From the NCBI GenBank assembly GCA_963971405.1, contig OZ020492.1, positions 12,512,151 to 12,576,150 on the forward strand: DNA of 64,000 nt. Direction: 5' to 3'. This document shows positions 43,801 to 58,800 of the stretch, in pieces; the stretch's first letter is position 1; every line of letters starts with the position of its first letter. Source of the DNA: Psococerastis gibbosa (lineage: Eukaryota; Arthropoda; Insecta; Psocodea; Psocidae). The notes under the pieces were generated by a model. It worked only from the letters and a program-made list of their open reading frames with translations, searched no databases and had not been told where the DNA came from. The position numbers and the translations under genes are program-made.

Positions 43801-46800
43801 AGCTTTCAAATGTAAACGCAAATTGACGCGATTATTTAGAATACTATGATCAGTAATTGAAGCACCACACAAATTGAAATATGGCGTTCAGTTTGAAACA
43901 CTTAAAATGTATCAAGCGTTAGTGAGTCAGACATAAGCTATAGAATCACCTCATGGGACAGAGATAATAATACATACACGGAAAAGATACAAAAGACCCA
44001 AAATATAAAAGTAGCAAACATGCATTCGGAGAAAATTAATAAAAAAATCAAAGATACTTGTTCGAAATTTCAACATGCTCAATTGTTAACCGTCAAAAAT
44101 ATCTTACATTACAAAATTATAAAAGAAAATTACTAAAAAATAGAAATTACTAATGAATAATATAAAATAACGGACAAAAAGAAACATACTTAACCACAAC
44201 AACATTCGGGGACGAACAGAACATTCTTTGCATACCAGAGATATTCAACGAAATTTCCCGACCAATCAAAAAATAAAAAATGTAAAGGCAGAAAAAGTTA
44301 TAAAAAGGCCAAAATTAATAAAAAGTTACAACATTTATCCATTTGATGACGCCACCCCCCGACAAGCGAAAGCTTTGGGGTGGACGTGTTATTGTACTTT
44401 TGAAGTAAAAATGTTTTGTTTAATACTCACCAATCCGGCGGATTAACCAGTAAGGGAAATATATAAAAAAAGTTATGATCTATGATCAATCAAATGAGTT
44501 CAACAGCCATGGATGGTCATAGCTATATACCCTCAGGCCATGTACGATTAACTGTCAACTCTCTCACAGTTTCCAATTTGCGAAACATTACCACAGCCAT
44601 AACGCCACCAACACGGAAAGTGTCATTCAGCTTACTGGTCCAAGCCTATTTTCGGAAAAAGTGAATGCGAGCATCAAGCAGGGTTTCTTTCAGGAAACTT
44701 TTCCACAGGGAGGGGGGGGGGGGATCGCACCGACTCCCGGTTTTTGGTGTTTTCTATAACCTAAAAGTGATTTTTCGGGAAAATTAATCAATTAAACGTG
44801 AACGTGGCACATTTTTAGTTTATAAACAAGACTCCTTGTCCAAGTGTCCTTGCAGGCTATCGAATCACCGGTAGCTAGTATCTTAATAGCATTCTTCAAC
44901 TGTTCAATCCAAAGTGCATGAGGAAATGGCTGGAGAAAGAAATAGAGAGAACACGAAGAAAAGGGGAACCGAGAACAGAAACCAGATTGAGGACAAACTC
45001 AGAAGAGTGGGACTGGTACCAGAAAGTGTTGAAAAATTCTTATGGAGACCGGGTCAGTGGGAGCGGAGGAGACTCATTTAACACACCCGGGCAACTGGAG
45101 CCAATTATTGACGATGATGGAACATAATATAGTAGATCATCCAGAAAATAGAAAATGGTCATTTACAAATGGATTCCCTATCGAAATCGCTTAGGTAACT
45201 AGTTTAAAAATTCAAAAGAACACTTGCATCGCGTCACATGAGTGGTACGTACGACTCTCCTTCCTCTTTATACCTCGGTTTGTAAAAAAAAAAACTGAAC
45301 GGCCGAGGTTACCATATTTAATAATAATTGTGTCTTGAATGACTTTATATGAACCTAGGCCTACCTATTGGTTCCTTGTCCAATGCCAACGGCCCCATGG
45401 ATTTTGGACATTATTTATTTTGTATCCGTATTAATTTTTGGACACTGGTGAACTGCGATACTTCCTCGATGTCAACCTGTGCCGGCAACCAGCGATAATG
45501 GACAAGTGGAGACAAGCGTACCATTGCACAAATGTAACAGGCGAAAGCATTAACCAGGTAAGCCGAGGCTACCGTACTATATACTACGATGCATGCTTAC
45601 CTCAGTTAAAACAGTTCCATTTTCCTGGGAATAGCTTATATATGGTGAGAGTAGTGGTGAGTGCGAAATTGGGCGGTGTGGCATCACACTCTGCCCGAAG
45701 TCATAAATTCCGGTAGGCTGAAAATTTCCCATTTTTGACTGGAAAGACTGACCAATAAATGATGAATTCTGTAACAATGTGAAATTCAATAAGTAAGTTA
45801 TGAATATAAACTCATCACTATACATTTTACGCATTTGCATTCGGTGTTTAACGACAAAGATGCAGATAACTGCAAAGAGAAACTTTTTGAAACAAATAGT
45901 CCGAAAATATAGTGGTTGAATGCGTTTTGCACGCAGCACGGTTTAATTTTTACCAAAGAAGATTTGAGACATGGGGTCCCCCACAAGGAAAATCTTTTTG
46001 AAATCAAAACACGAAATTCCGAAACTGAAATTATCGAGCATCACAGAGGTTTCCTTACACTAGCCACTAACGTATAAATAGGAAAGCAAAAAGGGCAGGC
46101 GTTAACTTGTGGGACCTTCATATCAATGGCAACATCCCTATGCACATGCATCAAAGCCATCTTCGGTCATTCGCGATGCCATCCTAGTACAATATATCAT
46201 CATCTACGAGTAATTCCCACTTTACTTTTATGTTTTTCTTGATACAAATGAGTAAATTGTTTATTATTTATAAGCAAAGAAACTTAAATATTCAATAAGT
46301 TATTAATATTCCAATAGAAATTGCCTAAACCCCGATTTTATCTACGCTGAAATATCCCTGGCCCCCTTGTATCCGCGTTTGCATCTCCTAGAAGTACATA
46401 ATACCCTCCTAGCCGGTGTTTTGGAGTTTTTAGTTAGCCCGAAATAAAATAAAAATGGTTCCGAGGCATGATTTTTTTTTTGTACCTGCATGCCAAATTT
46501 CCGCAAAATCGATCTAAGAGTTTGTCCTCAAATCAAAGGGAAGACAGACTTTTCGTAAGAATCACTGTCTGCGGTCTTCAATTCACCAAAATTATCTTAT
46601 GCTAAGGCATAAATAGGAAAGTAATAACTAGACAATACTTACCACATCTTCATCTTCTTGGAAGCGGTTGCTAGTCAGGTAACCGATATCATTTAATGGC
46701 GAAGCCATTGGAGAGAAATTTCTAGGTTCTAGCAGTCCTCCACCCGGGATATTCACCGGATCTGAACTTCCAAATAAACCTGAATATAATACGTAACAAG

Positions 46801-49800
46801 CGGTAACTAAGCGGAACAAAGACTAAAAAAAAATACTATTCTTTTTATTCAAATGAATTTACAGCAATATATTCATAAATTTGAATTTAAGCAAGTTTTA
46901 TTGCAATTGCCGTAAGCAGGGTGCCCTTGTTGATTTATAGTCTTTTGTGTTCTAAATTCGATATACTCTTTCTTATTATTGACGTTTTGTTCTATTACTA
47001 AGCCAACCTAGTGGAGTTAGGGCTGAAAAGCCCTCGCTTACACTCAACTTGGAAGACGACCCGGGACCGCCTGCTTTGCATGCCCACTGAAGACTGAAGC
47101 ATGACCAAAAAATTTAGCAAGGATGGGACTCGAGCCAATTACCTTTCGGGTGAAATTCGGAGCCGGTACCACTACCTTACACGTCCTGATACAAATAGAT
47201 GTTTTGATACAAATGATACTTTTCTACAGAATTTTGTAAATTGAAATAGAATATAACAAATAAATAAATAATCATTTATTTGCAAACAGACCTAAAAGTC
47301 CAATAAAATGCAAATCTTATACAGAGTATTGAGTACACTTTAAATTCCTAGATTTGTTTTACTAAGTTGCTTAAAAAATATGTATTAGACAGTAATCATC
47401 TAAACTATCGAGACAGAACATCCTGCTGCTGTTGTACACAATAGCAATCAAAAGTAAAAATTGAAGAACACATTAATGAGGAATGAAACAAAAAGTAATA
47501 AAATAACAATTTTCAATAGGCTATATAGATTTATGTAATATTTTATAATATTGAAATTGCAATAATAGTGGTATTGTTGGAATTTAATATTTTAAAATAT
47601 ATGATATTTATTAAAGGTTAATTCTGACAGTGTTTCAAGGAAAATTACTTTAGTGTCAGTAAGATCAAATGAACGAGAGTTTAGATTAAATATTTTTGTT
47701 AACCGATAAATTAAATCTGGATGTTTGCAGGTAAGAAAACTCTTTGTTTCTGGATCTTCAATTAGGTATACTGTATTCATATAAAGTTTTTTTAAAAGCT
47801 CTGTGAATCAATGTGCAAGTGAAATATATAATGAAGTACTTTTATTGCGAGAATCGATCTTCTAGCCTTTAAGGTAGGCAACATAAATCGAGTTAAAATG
47901 TGTCATAAGGCATTTGTTGGGGGTAGATCCCAGTTTGTTTGTAGTGGATACATTTAAAAAATATCTTCTGTTTTTTTTTCTATTCGACTTATGTTGCCCT
48001 TTGTGCAGGGGTCCCATACTTCACAGCAGCATTCAAATACACTCCTACATAATGAATAATATAGATTAAATATTATATTTGGGTTTCTCGATATACCTCT
48101 AGTATTTCTAATAATAAATCCCAACATTTTATTTGAGTTATTTATTATTTTATATATTTGATTATTAAAGTTTCACTTAGTTTCTAGTAGAAATCTTTTA
48201 CAGCGGTTACTCGATCTAGATCTATTCAATCAGTTGAGTAGGTAAATTCAGTTTGATAAGTTTTAAGAGAAAAAGTCATGAATATTGACACAAATGTGAA
48301 TAATTAAATTATCTTACGATTTTTAAATGAAAAAATGCAGCTATGAATATTGACCTAATTTTTAATGAATAGTATGTTCAGTGAATTGATTGAACATGAA
48401 TATTGTTGGACCGGCAGCACGCACAGACTTCTACTGCACGATGTATGGAACTGAGGAAGCCGGCGGAGGCAAGAACGGAATGGAGAATCCGGAGCGTATT
48501 ACTGCAAACCAACCCCTAGTGGTTGTTCACAAGAAGAAGAAAGAATTCTCTACTGGCTAACTGGTGCACAGAATAAATCTGTATAAATAGTCACATAAAC
48601 TTACCTGTGCTTGCCAGACCGGCAGCGATTGAATTAGGAATGGTGGTAGAGTTGGCTTCTAGTTCCCTGTCCATAGACGACAGATTCAATGGATCATCTA
48701 GCATAATGTTACCCAGAGCATTCCCTATAACAACATAACGCCATGGCATAATTTTGAATTCAAATTAAAGTATGCTCCTGTGATAGTTAAATAGCTTAAA
48801 AATTCAAGAGGAAAAATGCATAAGAAGCAATATTTTGTGACAGATTCCAATAAGGAATGGTGAACGTATATGTAGTCTCATTCCCTTGCCACGTAAAACT
48901 TTTAATGTTTAAATATTAAAAAGGTGACGAAAATGAAATAACTTAGTAAATTCTAGTTCTTAATAAATAGTTATTTTTTATTTAATTTACGAAGCTAGTT
49001 ACTACAGATATGTAGTCTATTCAACTTTAGCAGACTATTTCTTACATAATATCGTAAGGTATTTTTAATTTTTGGCGCAGCAGTTCTTTCATAAAAGTTA
49101 CTAGGGACTAAAATTTTTCTGAGTAAGGTTCAGGGGAAAACTATAACACAAACTATTAAAAAAAGCCTATGATATGATTAATGCAAAAGTCTTCTAAAAC
49201 TTGAATAGACCAAATTTTTGTTTACTTAGTAAATTACATAAAAATATTAAGCAACGGATTTTGAGGTGACAACTTTTAACGCTCCATAATATCCTCTCTA
49301 GGCTTTTTCATTTATTAACAATTTAGGCACGGAAATTGTAATATCTTTATTAAAAAATAAAAAATATGGGAATCGTTTAAAATTAAAAAAAAAGTAGTTT
49401 GAGATCATAATTTTAAAGAAATAACGTTTCAAAGTTCCTTAGATGTGTTAACTTATCATTTATGAACCCGCGACAAAATTCTACAACTCAGGCTCTATAT
49501 CCCTTAGTGCAATAATATCGTTCATGCGCTTTTTTTTTTTTTTTTTTTTTTTTGCGGTGCCTCCTTAAGGTAAGGTTCGTTGCGTCGACCTTTGAGATCT
49601 ATTGCAGCCGCTTTGTCATGGAGATTCATGTCTGGAATATACCCACTTTCTTGATGAAAGAGCGGGTTTTTCCTACTGGATCTTCACGAATTGTCTTCGT
49701 TTCTGACCCTGGTATTCCCAGTATCCTGAAACGGTTTTTGGCCAGAGCTTCACATTCTAAGAGAACGTGCTCTGCTGTTTCGTCCTCCATTTCACACCAT

Positions 49801-52800
49801 CTACATTCTCTACTGCCCGTGTGGACTTTGAGTTTATACAGATGATGCCTTAGGTGGCAGTGCCCTGTGAGCAAACCAACAATATTCCTTATTTCTAATC
49901 TGCCAAGTAATAGCAAATTTTGGGTAAGTTTTTTTGATGGTTTTATTCCAAGTCTTTTTAGACTTCGTTTTTCTGTCATATTGTGCCAGGATTCAATTTT
50001 CTTGGTCTGGATCCATCTGTCAACTATAGTGCGTACACTTCCATAGGATATACCACAGGTTGGCTCTGGTCCAACAAATATTGAGTCCGAACCTATATTT
50101 GCTAGTGCATCGGCTCGTTCATTTCCCTCTACTCCAGAGTGTCCCGGCACCCACTCCAACTTAAGTTTATTATTTTTACTTACTCTGAGTAGGAGCTGTT
50201 TACAATCCCGTACTAACTTTGATTTAGTACAGTAAGAATCCAGAGCTTTAATAGCTGCCTGGCTATCAGAAAAAATGTGAATGGTCTTATTCTCATATTC
50301 CATTCTCAGAATTTCCCTTAAGCACTCAGCAATGGCACAGACTTCAGCCTGAAAAACCGTGCAAAATTTTCCCAGGCTTATGCTGATGGACTTTACTGGG
50401 TTCACCCCGTTAACTCCCGCACCCGTACCATTTGCTGTCTTAGAGCCATCAGTAAACCATACCAGTGTGCCAGCCTCCTGGCTCAGCGTACCTTCCGTCC
50501 AGCTTTCTCGAGTTAAGATTCTGGATTCGAAGGGCCTCCTAAAGTCATATTCAGGCAACATCTGATCAGATGGCATACTAATGCCTTCCTCAGTAATTGA
50601 GTTTTTTATAGCACAGTGTCCTCTGAGAGAATTTTCCCAGAGTCCTCCTTGCTCCAATCTGTACGCACTCATTCTGGCCTGCCCCATAATAAATAAATTT
50701 AATGATGGGAGATCCAGAAGGGTATCTAGGGCGTCAGTGGGAGTGGTAGACATTGCACCTGTTATTCCTATGCAAGCCAACCTCTGCACACTATTTAGTG
50801 TTAATTTCGCTGTGGTTTGATTTGCCTTCTGCCACCAAACTACAGCAGCATATGAGATTATAGGCCTTATGACAGCCGTATATTCATGCGCCTAATATAA
50901 CACGTCTTAAGTATTACATGGTAACATTACTCTATGCATTGAACTGATCAGTTTGAATCTTACCAACAAAAGATTCGACTGTGTCCGAATTCAAGTATGT
51001 GTCCAGTATTCCGTTGGAGTTACCGAAATAGCCTACATTGGTAGAAGTCATGTCAACTTGGCCAAAAAGCGAGTTGCTACACATTGGCTGCGGTTGATGA
51101 AGCAAACTCTGTGAATTATAAAAGAAAGAGTTACATCAAAAACCGCTAGTATACAATTAGTACGATTCACAAATTGATCAGAATAATATATTGACTAAAC
51201 AAATGAGCAATACAATAAAACCTTTTTCGTCAAATTTGGAGGAAATGCTTCTGAACATTTTAGAAATGCAAATAATGGGGATTCTGTTCTTAAGTAATGG
51301 AACAAAAAGTATAGACTATGCTTTATTTTACTTTTACTATTCGTGGTGGAGGTGGCAACCGAACAGATGGGGCCCAAGTTTGAGCCAAGATAAGCGAAAA
51401 ACACACCCTCTTCTGTGCAGGGCACTCTTTTGTCCAGGGGCTAGCGAAACTAGCCCCGAAGGCGGAGAAACTCAATGAAGAGTCAACGGCATTTGCAGAA
51501 AGCAACGGGAAATCACTGCATTACAATTCCCTACTATGATCATCATGGCTACAATGTCGTGATGATCACCAAGATAGAAGAGTCATTTGAAGAAGCCAGC
51601 CAATCAACAATATGAGCGAGGATTCTCCATAAGCCAGTCATGAGTGCTATCATTGCATTTTTCATACATTAGTTTCGTTGGAAGGCTCGATTGAACCAAA
51701 TCTTCTATTTTTAATAAATTACGTGTTAAATAAAATAAAACAAATCAAACTAACAGATTTTGATGTAATCCAGGGATGGCTTATATATACTGTCAGCTTC
51801 GTCTTAAAAAAAAAAATCGTATCGATAAGACGCAACTACCAGCATATTGTAGCATCAGCCCTATTTGTTACATCCATCAAACTGATGAAACCCAACATTG
51901 CGTCATTGGCCACAGCGTGTGGAAACAAAGTGCTTCTTATCAGTAATCTTGACATGCAGCAACTTGCAGTCGGACCAATCTAAAAACACTGTGCATCCAG
52001 TATACTGTATGACAGTGTACAAGATAGATCTTGCCTAAAACCTGTCTCACTTGCTGGTCTACTGGGATTTAATAATTGTCTGAGACAGTTATTAATTGCT
52101 CTGCTTTGGTGGAAATACCCCAACCCAAGTAAACAGTAAGTAATAATAAGGAAATTGAAAGCGAGAATAACAGTAATAATTATAAGTGCAGTAGAGAAAT
52201 TCTGTAAAGGGCGCAATAGGCCAATATCAGTGCGTACGTACCCCAATAAAGAAACAAAACTTGTAATATTAGGAGAAATGTTCAATATGGCAAAGTCCAT
52301 GCTTTGAGATTGGGCTGGTGCCTCAGATTTGGATTTAACTGTAAAACAGTTAGTCCGTCACACTTAATTGATTATAAATAAGACTGCTTACCGATGAATA
52401 ACTTTTTTGACCTGCATCAGGGGGAGGAACGTTAAATAACATATCTGCGGGATTAGTTCCAGTTGCAATGTCCGTATCCGGTGTAACACTCTTTTCTTCT
52501 GCAAAATCAAAACCATTTCAATTTAGATAAAGACAGATTATTTCGGAGCGTTGAAATGGCAAACAGGGGAAGCATAGGGGCTATACGCAGTTGTTCCTTC
52601 TAACGTAAGGAAGCGATTTAAAAACTATTTTAATAAAAATAACCACCGGATTTTTTTCGAGTAAATTAATTAACTCTAAATTGAAAAAACCTGTGGTAGT
52701 GGTATGAAAATATCATAACATCCCTTTTCAGAGTAGCAGTCTCCAAGGTCCAGATTGCCATGATGATCGCCAATCTCCGCCAGAAGAGGCTTATAAACAA

Positions 52801-55800
52801 GAAGACATCGCAATGGGGTTGAATGTGTGAGCCAAGAAATTCATCTATATGCCCGATAGTTATAATTATTTATTTATGGTAAGGCTATACTACATATACA
52901 ACTTGTTCGGCTTTCAAAACAGATTATTCGTCAAGGCAAAGGAAAAAGACTATTCCATCACATACTTACGGTCTATGTGTGCAAATGCACAAAAAGTACC
53001 TCTGGGACAATACCCCGTTTTTTGTACCACATTACATTTGGTACTTTTATATATTTCCTGATGGAATTGCTGTTCGCTTCGTGTGTGACAGTACTGACAG
53101 AGATCACCCAGTTCACAATTTGCAGGTTCACCCCACTCATCTCCATGTTTAACATTAGAGCAAGGTGATGCCCTGAAAAAAACATATAATTACCTACCAC
53201 CGCAAGGTCACTCCTCTGGATGAGAAAATAACTAGGGGATCCAGGAACTATTGGTGAGGAAGACAGCGAGGAGTCAGCAATGGTTCGGACACGTAAAAAA
53301 TAGTGGATAGCAACACATAAAAGGTGTTGGAAGAGAAAAACCAATGAAGGGTTAAAGAAACCAGATTGAAGACAAGTGTGAATCAGAAGTGGAGAGGCAC
53401 GAGGTAGTGGAGGAGGCTCAGGTAGCATGAATGATGAATTTAATAAAAAATGTTGATCTTACTAAATAATAAAAATAAATCTTTCATGATGATCACGTTT
53501 AATAAACCTCATCAAGCCCAATCCAATGAGAAGAAGTAAAGTTATAATGTTATAAAATCTGTGTCTGAAATTTCTCATCTCAAGCGAATTTAATTTCATA
53601 CCTTGCCTCTTTTTGTAGACTAGCCTATAAAGGGCAGGTATACAATCAAGACCGGAGTCATGCCCCACCTGTAGACTGTAGACAAAACCATTCTAAAACA
53701 CCCATGACTTCCGCACACACACACACACACCGACCGGCGCGAATACTCGAAAGAGTCCCGCGCCTTAAAAAAAAAAAAAAAAAAAACAATCTGGACTCAC
53801 CTGTATTGAAATTTTGTAGGATCTCGTCGTTTATCTTTAGTATCATGATACTGAGGACAAGCAAAGCCTTGGCGGCAGAGTCTAGGCGGCCTTTTGCATT
53901 GCTCAGTCTTGTAATTGGCCAAAAGATATGAACTATCTGAAATAAAATAAAAATATAATCTCACTGGCAGATGACACAATTCAATTAGTAGTTTTGTAAC
54001 AAGAGTCGTATCTGTACTTGGTAAAGTCATGCTTACGCTCGTTACATCGTGTCAATGGTAAGTTTGTCACAGCTTGTCCATTACCACCTCTACCCATAGG
54101 GGATTGACATTGAGGTCGTGTAAGTTTGCCAATGGCCTATAAATTCATACGGAAACAATATTAATAATGTCCCAATAAATAAACAAAAAATAACAAAAAC
54201 CAGAACCAGTGGAATCCGGGCTGATGTGCCGTGGTCCAAATGAAAGTAATTGCTCATGACATTCGGAGTATAGGTTCTGGTCAGACGGGTTGTACTTCCG
54301 ACCCTACACGAGCTTGCTCGTTTCCTTGAACACCACTATGACCAGGATCCCAAATGAATTCGACAGTGTTGTATCTAGCAACGGTTTGGTACTTATGTTT
54401 TCATTCTCTGCCAAGCTGCGATTTCTCAATAGGTCCATGTATTGCTCGTATGACAGCATGACTAACTGAGCAGATAAGAATCCTCTTCCCCCTAACTGCA
54501 CGGTCACTACAGACCGTCAGCAAAACCAACCTTTGATCTGGGACACTGTAACTAATTTACCCAGAGCAGAGGATGCGAGATTCTGATATCAAGATCATCA
54601 CTAAACACCCCTGTGGAGGCAGAATCATTCTTGAGTGACCCATCAGTATAAAACACAAGATGTCCTCTTAATCAATAAAGGGAAAACTCTAGACATAAGT
54701 ACGGGGCTAAATATGAGTTCTTTGTGACATAATATGTCTTTTGGTATTTCCAGTATTGGCGGAAATATATATTTGCGTGACCATGGTGTGCTCTGCCATG
54801 GACTAGATCAAATTGTTTCAGTCTGAAAACAGCAGCAATTACTTCCTCTTCAATACACAAAGGAAGATAACTTGAAGCGCATTAGTGAGGGTAGCCCCAG
54901 TAATAGCAATGCATGCCATTCTCTGCAACTGATTTAACAATGTTCGACAGGTGACAAGTTCTGTTTTCTGCAACCATACGAGACAGCCACACACAACCCA
55001 TTACACAAAACATTGAGATAATGCCAATCTCCTACGATTAAACTAATTCTATAATAGCCGTTAATGTGCTGACCTTGCCATTTGGGGTCTTCATTCTTGA
55101 AATTCCTCTCCTTGTCCAGAACGTTGGGACCATTCGCGGTGGCATTAGAATGGCTATCGGCACCCCCTTGTGCTTGTAGTTCTTTGATATCGAAGACCGC
55201 CGGCCTCACGTCGTCATTTCCATGGGCAAACGCGCAATGCACCCCATTTTTGACACAATATCCACGCCTGTCCGTATCGTGCACGCATGTGCAAGTTTTG
55301 TAATACCTTAGGTGAAACTGACGCTCCGTATCACCAGCAGTCCTATGCAGGAACGGGCAACTGAAACAAAACAAGCATGCAGTTTGACACTACAGGACGT
55401 TACAAGTATGTAAGAGTTACTGTTTTGAGTGTCATTACAAAGAATACACGTCAGTAAGATAAATAAATATGGGCGCAGTATCAATATGAATCCAGATATT
55501 TAGAGCCCGAGGGTCAACTCCTGGACGCGGTGCCATTTGCAAGGCAGGGCTAACTGTTTTAACCGTCATTATTAGCCATAAATGAAGCCACGGATTAATA
55601 CTTCAGGTTCATAATAACGTTATGAAGTTGTTAATTTCGGCTTGATGGCTGCAATAAGCTGTATGGAATTCATGGTAAAAATTAAAATTCACAATATTAC
55701 GTAATAATAATAAAATACACCACCCGTTTCGGCTCTCACTATCGTTAAGTGCAAGAAAAGAAAAAAACACTAGTATGCACTCTTAAACATAAAACATAAG

Positions 55801-58800
55801 GTAATTTCTAGATAGGTCAGACCAACACATCACACAGCAATAATGGCAGGGCACGCAATGCATTTAAGCGTGAATTTTCTATCATTTTTTCAAAAAACAA
55901 AATTTTTGCACAAAACCAAATGGTTTTTTGGTTAAAGCAACCTGTCCGGTTTCGTTATTCTATTTAACACCTAAAACATGCCTGAAGGTGGAAATAATCG
56001 ATTGAAAGGTTTCGCAGAAAAATTATTTTTTAATCATTTTTCATGAAAATTTTGTTATTTTTATTTTTTTACCCCCAGAAGCAAACTATCAAGGGGCAAG
56101 CGACCCCTTGCATTTTGTTAACATTAATAACGACTACAAGATATGTGAATTTAAAAGAAATCGTTGGAGCCGTTTTTGAGAAATAATTTTTTTAGACGTT
56201 TTTTTTTGGAGTTTTTTGAGAATAAAACCCCCCCAAATTGAGCCCAAAATAAAAAAAATTGTCTCGAGGTATGATTTTTGTGAACCTACATGCAAAACCG
56301 GAAATCGATGAACAGACAGACATACAGACATACAGACAGGCATACAGACAGATCGACAGACAGACATTTCATAAAAAACACTTTTTTGGGTTCCTGGGAC
56401 CTCAAAACCTGTAAATCCGTTGAAATTTCGACCATCACAAAGCTTTCCTTATACTAAGTATAAATTGGAAAGCAAAAACCTAAATAAAATAAGAACTGAT
56501 CAGAATAGCAAGCAATATTAGGAGTATTAAATAATAGTATACTATTCTTTAAAAAAATAAAAAGTTATGACTTATTTTGTAATATGCATTCTTCTAGTAT
56601 GTTTGTGTAAGGATTAAGATATGTTTCAATTCGTTGTTTGAAAATTATTGTAGTAGGGGTAGATTTAATGTTTTATGCTAGCTTATTAAAGAACCGGTCC
56701 GAGTTTACTCGAACATGCTTTCCAATTTATCAAGTAGTAACTAGAGAAAATGAGTAATTTCATGGTAAATAATTTTCCTATAGTTAAATTTCGGGCATCT
56801 GGGGGGGGGGGCGTTGTCCAGCTGACGTCACTGGAGGTGAGGTAAATTCTAGATAGGTCAGACCAACAAATTACCACACAGCAATAATGGCAGGGCGCGC
56901 TATGCATTGAGCGCGAATTTTCTATCATTTTTTCAAAAAATAATTTTTTGTGCAAAAAATTAATAGTTTTTTGGGAAAGCAACATGTCCAGTTTCGTTAC
57001 TAAATTTAACACCTAAAATATACCTGAAGGTAGAAATCATCGATAGAAAGGTTTCGCAGAAAAATTATTTTTTAGTCATTTTTCATTAAAATTTAGTTAT
57101 TTTTATTTTTTTACCCCAGAAGGCAGACAGACGGACATTTCGTAAAAACCACTTTTTTGGGTTCCTAGGACCTCAAAACGTGTAAATCCGTTGAAATCTC
57201 GGAATCGAAAATTTCGACCATCACAAAGCTTTCCTTATACTAGGCTACGTATAAATTGGAAAGCAATAATGAGACAGACAAGTAAGTATGGGGGTGTTGA
57301 AATAGGGACGTATTGTGCTTAGGAATCTGGTAATTACAGCCGTTGCCAAGTCTTGTGCCACAATTGTGGTAACCAGCTGATCCGGGGTGCTTTTCTCAGT
57401 AGTTTGTGTCGGTAAAGTAACAGTTTTCGAGCGTAGGTTGTCGTTAATGTTGGTACACTTAGCTCTAGGTGTAGCGTCGATGTATGTTCACGGTAATGTT
57501 TACCCATTGCCACCTTCAGAACACATCTTATTGCAGCTTCCAATGGCTCGATGTGCGTGAAATGTGCCCCTCCCCAGGCTAGTATGCTATAATTAACAAG
57601 TGATTGTACAATACCAAAGTAAACTTGCCGTATCATGTCTCTGTTGAGTATGCGTCTAAGTTTTCTAAATTTGTACATAGTTTTTCTGATTATAATAATA
57701 AAATATAATAAATAACCGTGTATTTTTCCTAAAACAATTTTTAACCGAATACAAAATACAGTTGAAGTGCCCCCTTAAGCCAGCGGCGTGCGAGGGTAGC
57801 ACTCACTACTTAACTATAGCCTACCTAATTCATTACTGTAATTTGTTGAGTTCGACCCTGGTCCATAGTCTTATAATTGTCCTGTATGTTGCTGTTCTTG
57901 TGTTACTGTTAGTGTTGTCTATGATTCGTTTCGTTGTTAGTAAAATGTGGCTTTCCAGCGTAAGTATTGGTCGATTATAGTCCCTAAGTACTTGTAATTT
58001 TGCATTTTTGTTATTGTCTTACAGTTGGAACAGACGGAACGTAAACAGTCATGTTGATGTAATTTTAAAATTAAATTATTGGATTGGTTAGTTTGTGTGT
58101 TGTTAAAAGTGGTGTATTGTGTTTTTTATACATTTAGAGTCAGTAAGTTTGAGTCGAGCCATTTCTTTACAGTAGTTAGGGCATTAGATGCTTTTTGGTA
58201 TGCTTCTTCCCAATTTTTGCCTGTAAAATATAGAGCCATGTCGTCAGCCAAGCCCACCAGTTCACCATTCAAGTCCAATTTGGTTAGTTGGTTTATGAAG
58301 ACAGTAAAGCAAATTGGACCTAAAACAGTGCCTTAAGGGATTCCACAGGTTACGTTTGTCTTGTCACTTAGAAAGTCAGTTTTTGGTAGCGTCTGTAGTG
58401 GTCCCTTAAGTCGAACTTGCTGTTGTCTGTTGGTGAGGTAAGAGCGAAGAAACCCCCCCCCCCCCCCCCCGAGATATCGGAAATTTAACCATAGCAAAAT
58501 TATTTACCATGAAATTACTCATTTTCTCTATCTACTAATTTTGATAAATTGGAAAGCATGTTCGAGTAAACTCGGACCGGTTCTTTTCATATAATTTTCC
58601 TCTATAATACTCATTTTTTGTTGTTGTTTTAATTTATTTGCTTTTATTTTTATAGTTGTTATTGTTTGGTAGCGCATTCAATCTTTGTTTCATGCTGTCG
58701 CGACGTCTTATGGACCGGATTAGCCAATTTGTTATCCATGGTTTTAACTTAGCTGTTTTATTGGAGGCCTTAATATGTCTCGTAGAGAGGTTAACGTGGT

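Noticed and set aside
52973..53428. A 151-codon minus-strand frame in the exon 5 region
   Set aside because: It is the wrong phase over Unkempt exon 5; the CCCH ligands are only obtained in the frame starting ASPCSNV.
54934..55374. The full 146-codon frame as an exon
   Set aside because: Only 55074-55360 is exon. The downstream part belongs to the intron and a LINE relic.
58079..58336. A plus-strand frame of 85 codons
   Set aside because: It is the antisense of the LINE reverse transcriptase palm (ADDM) on the minus strand.
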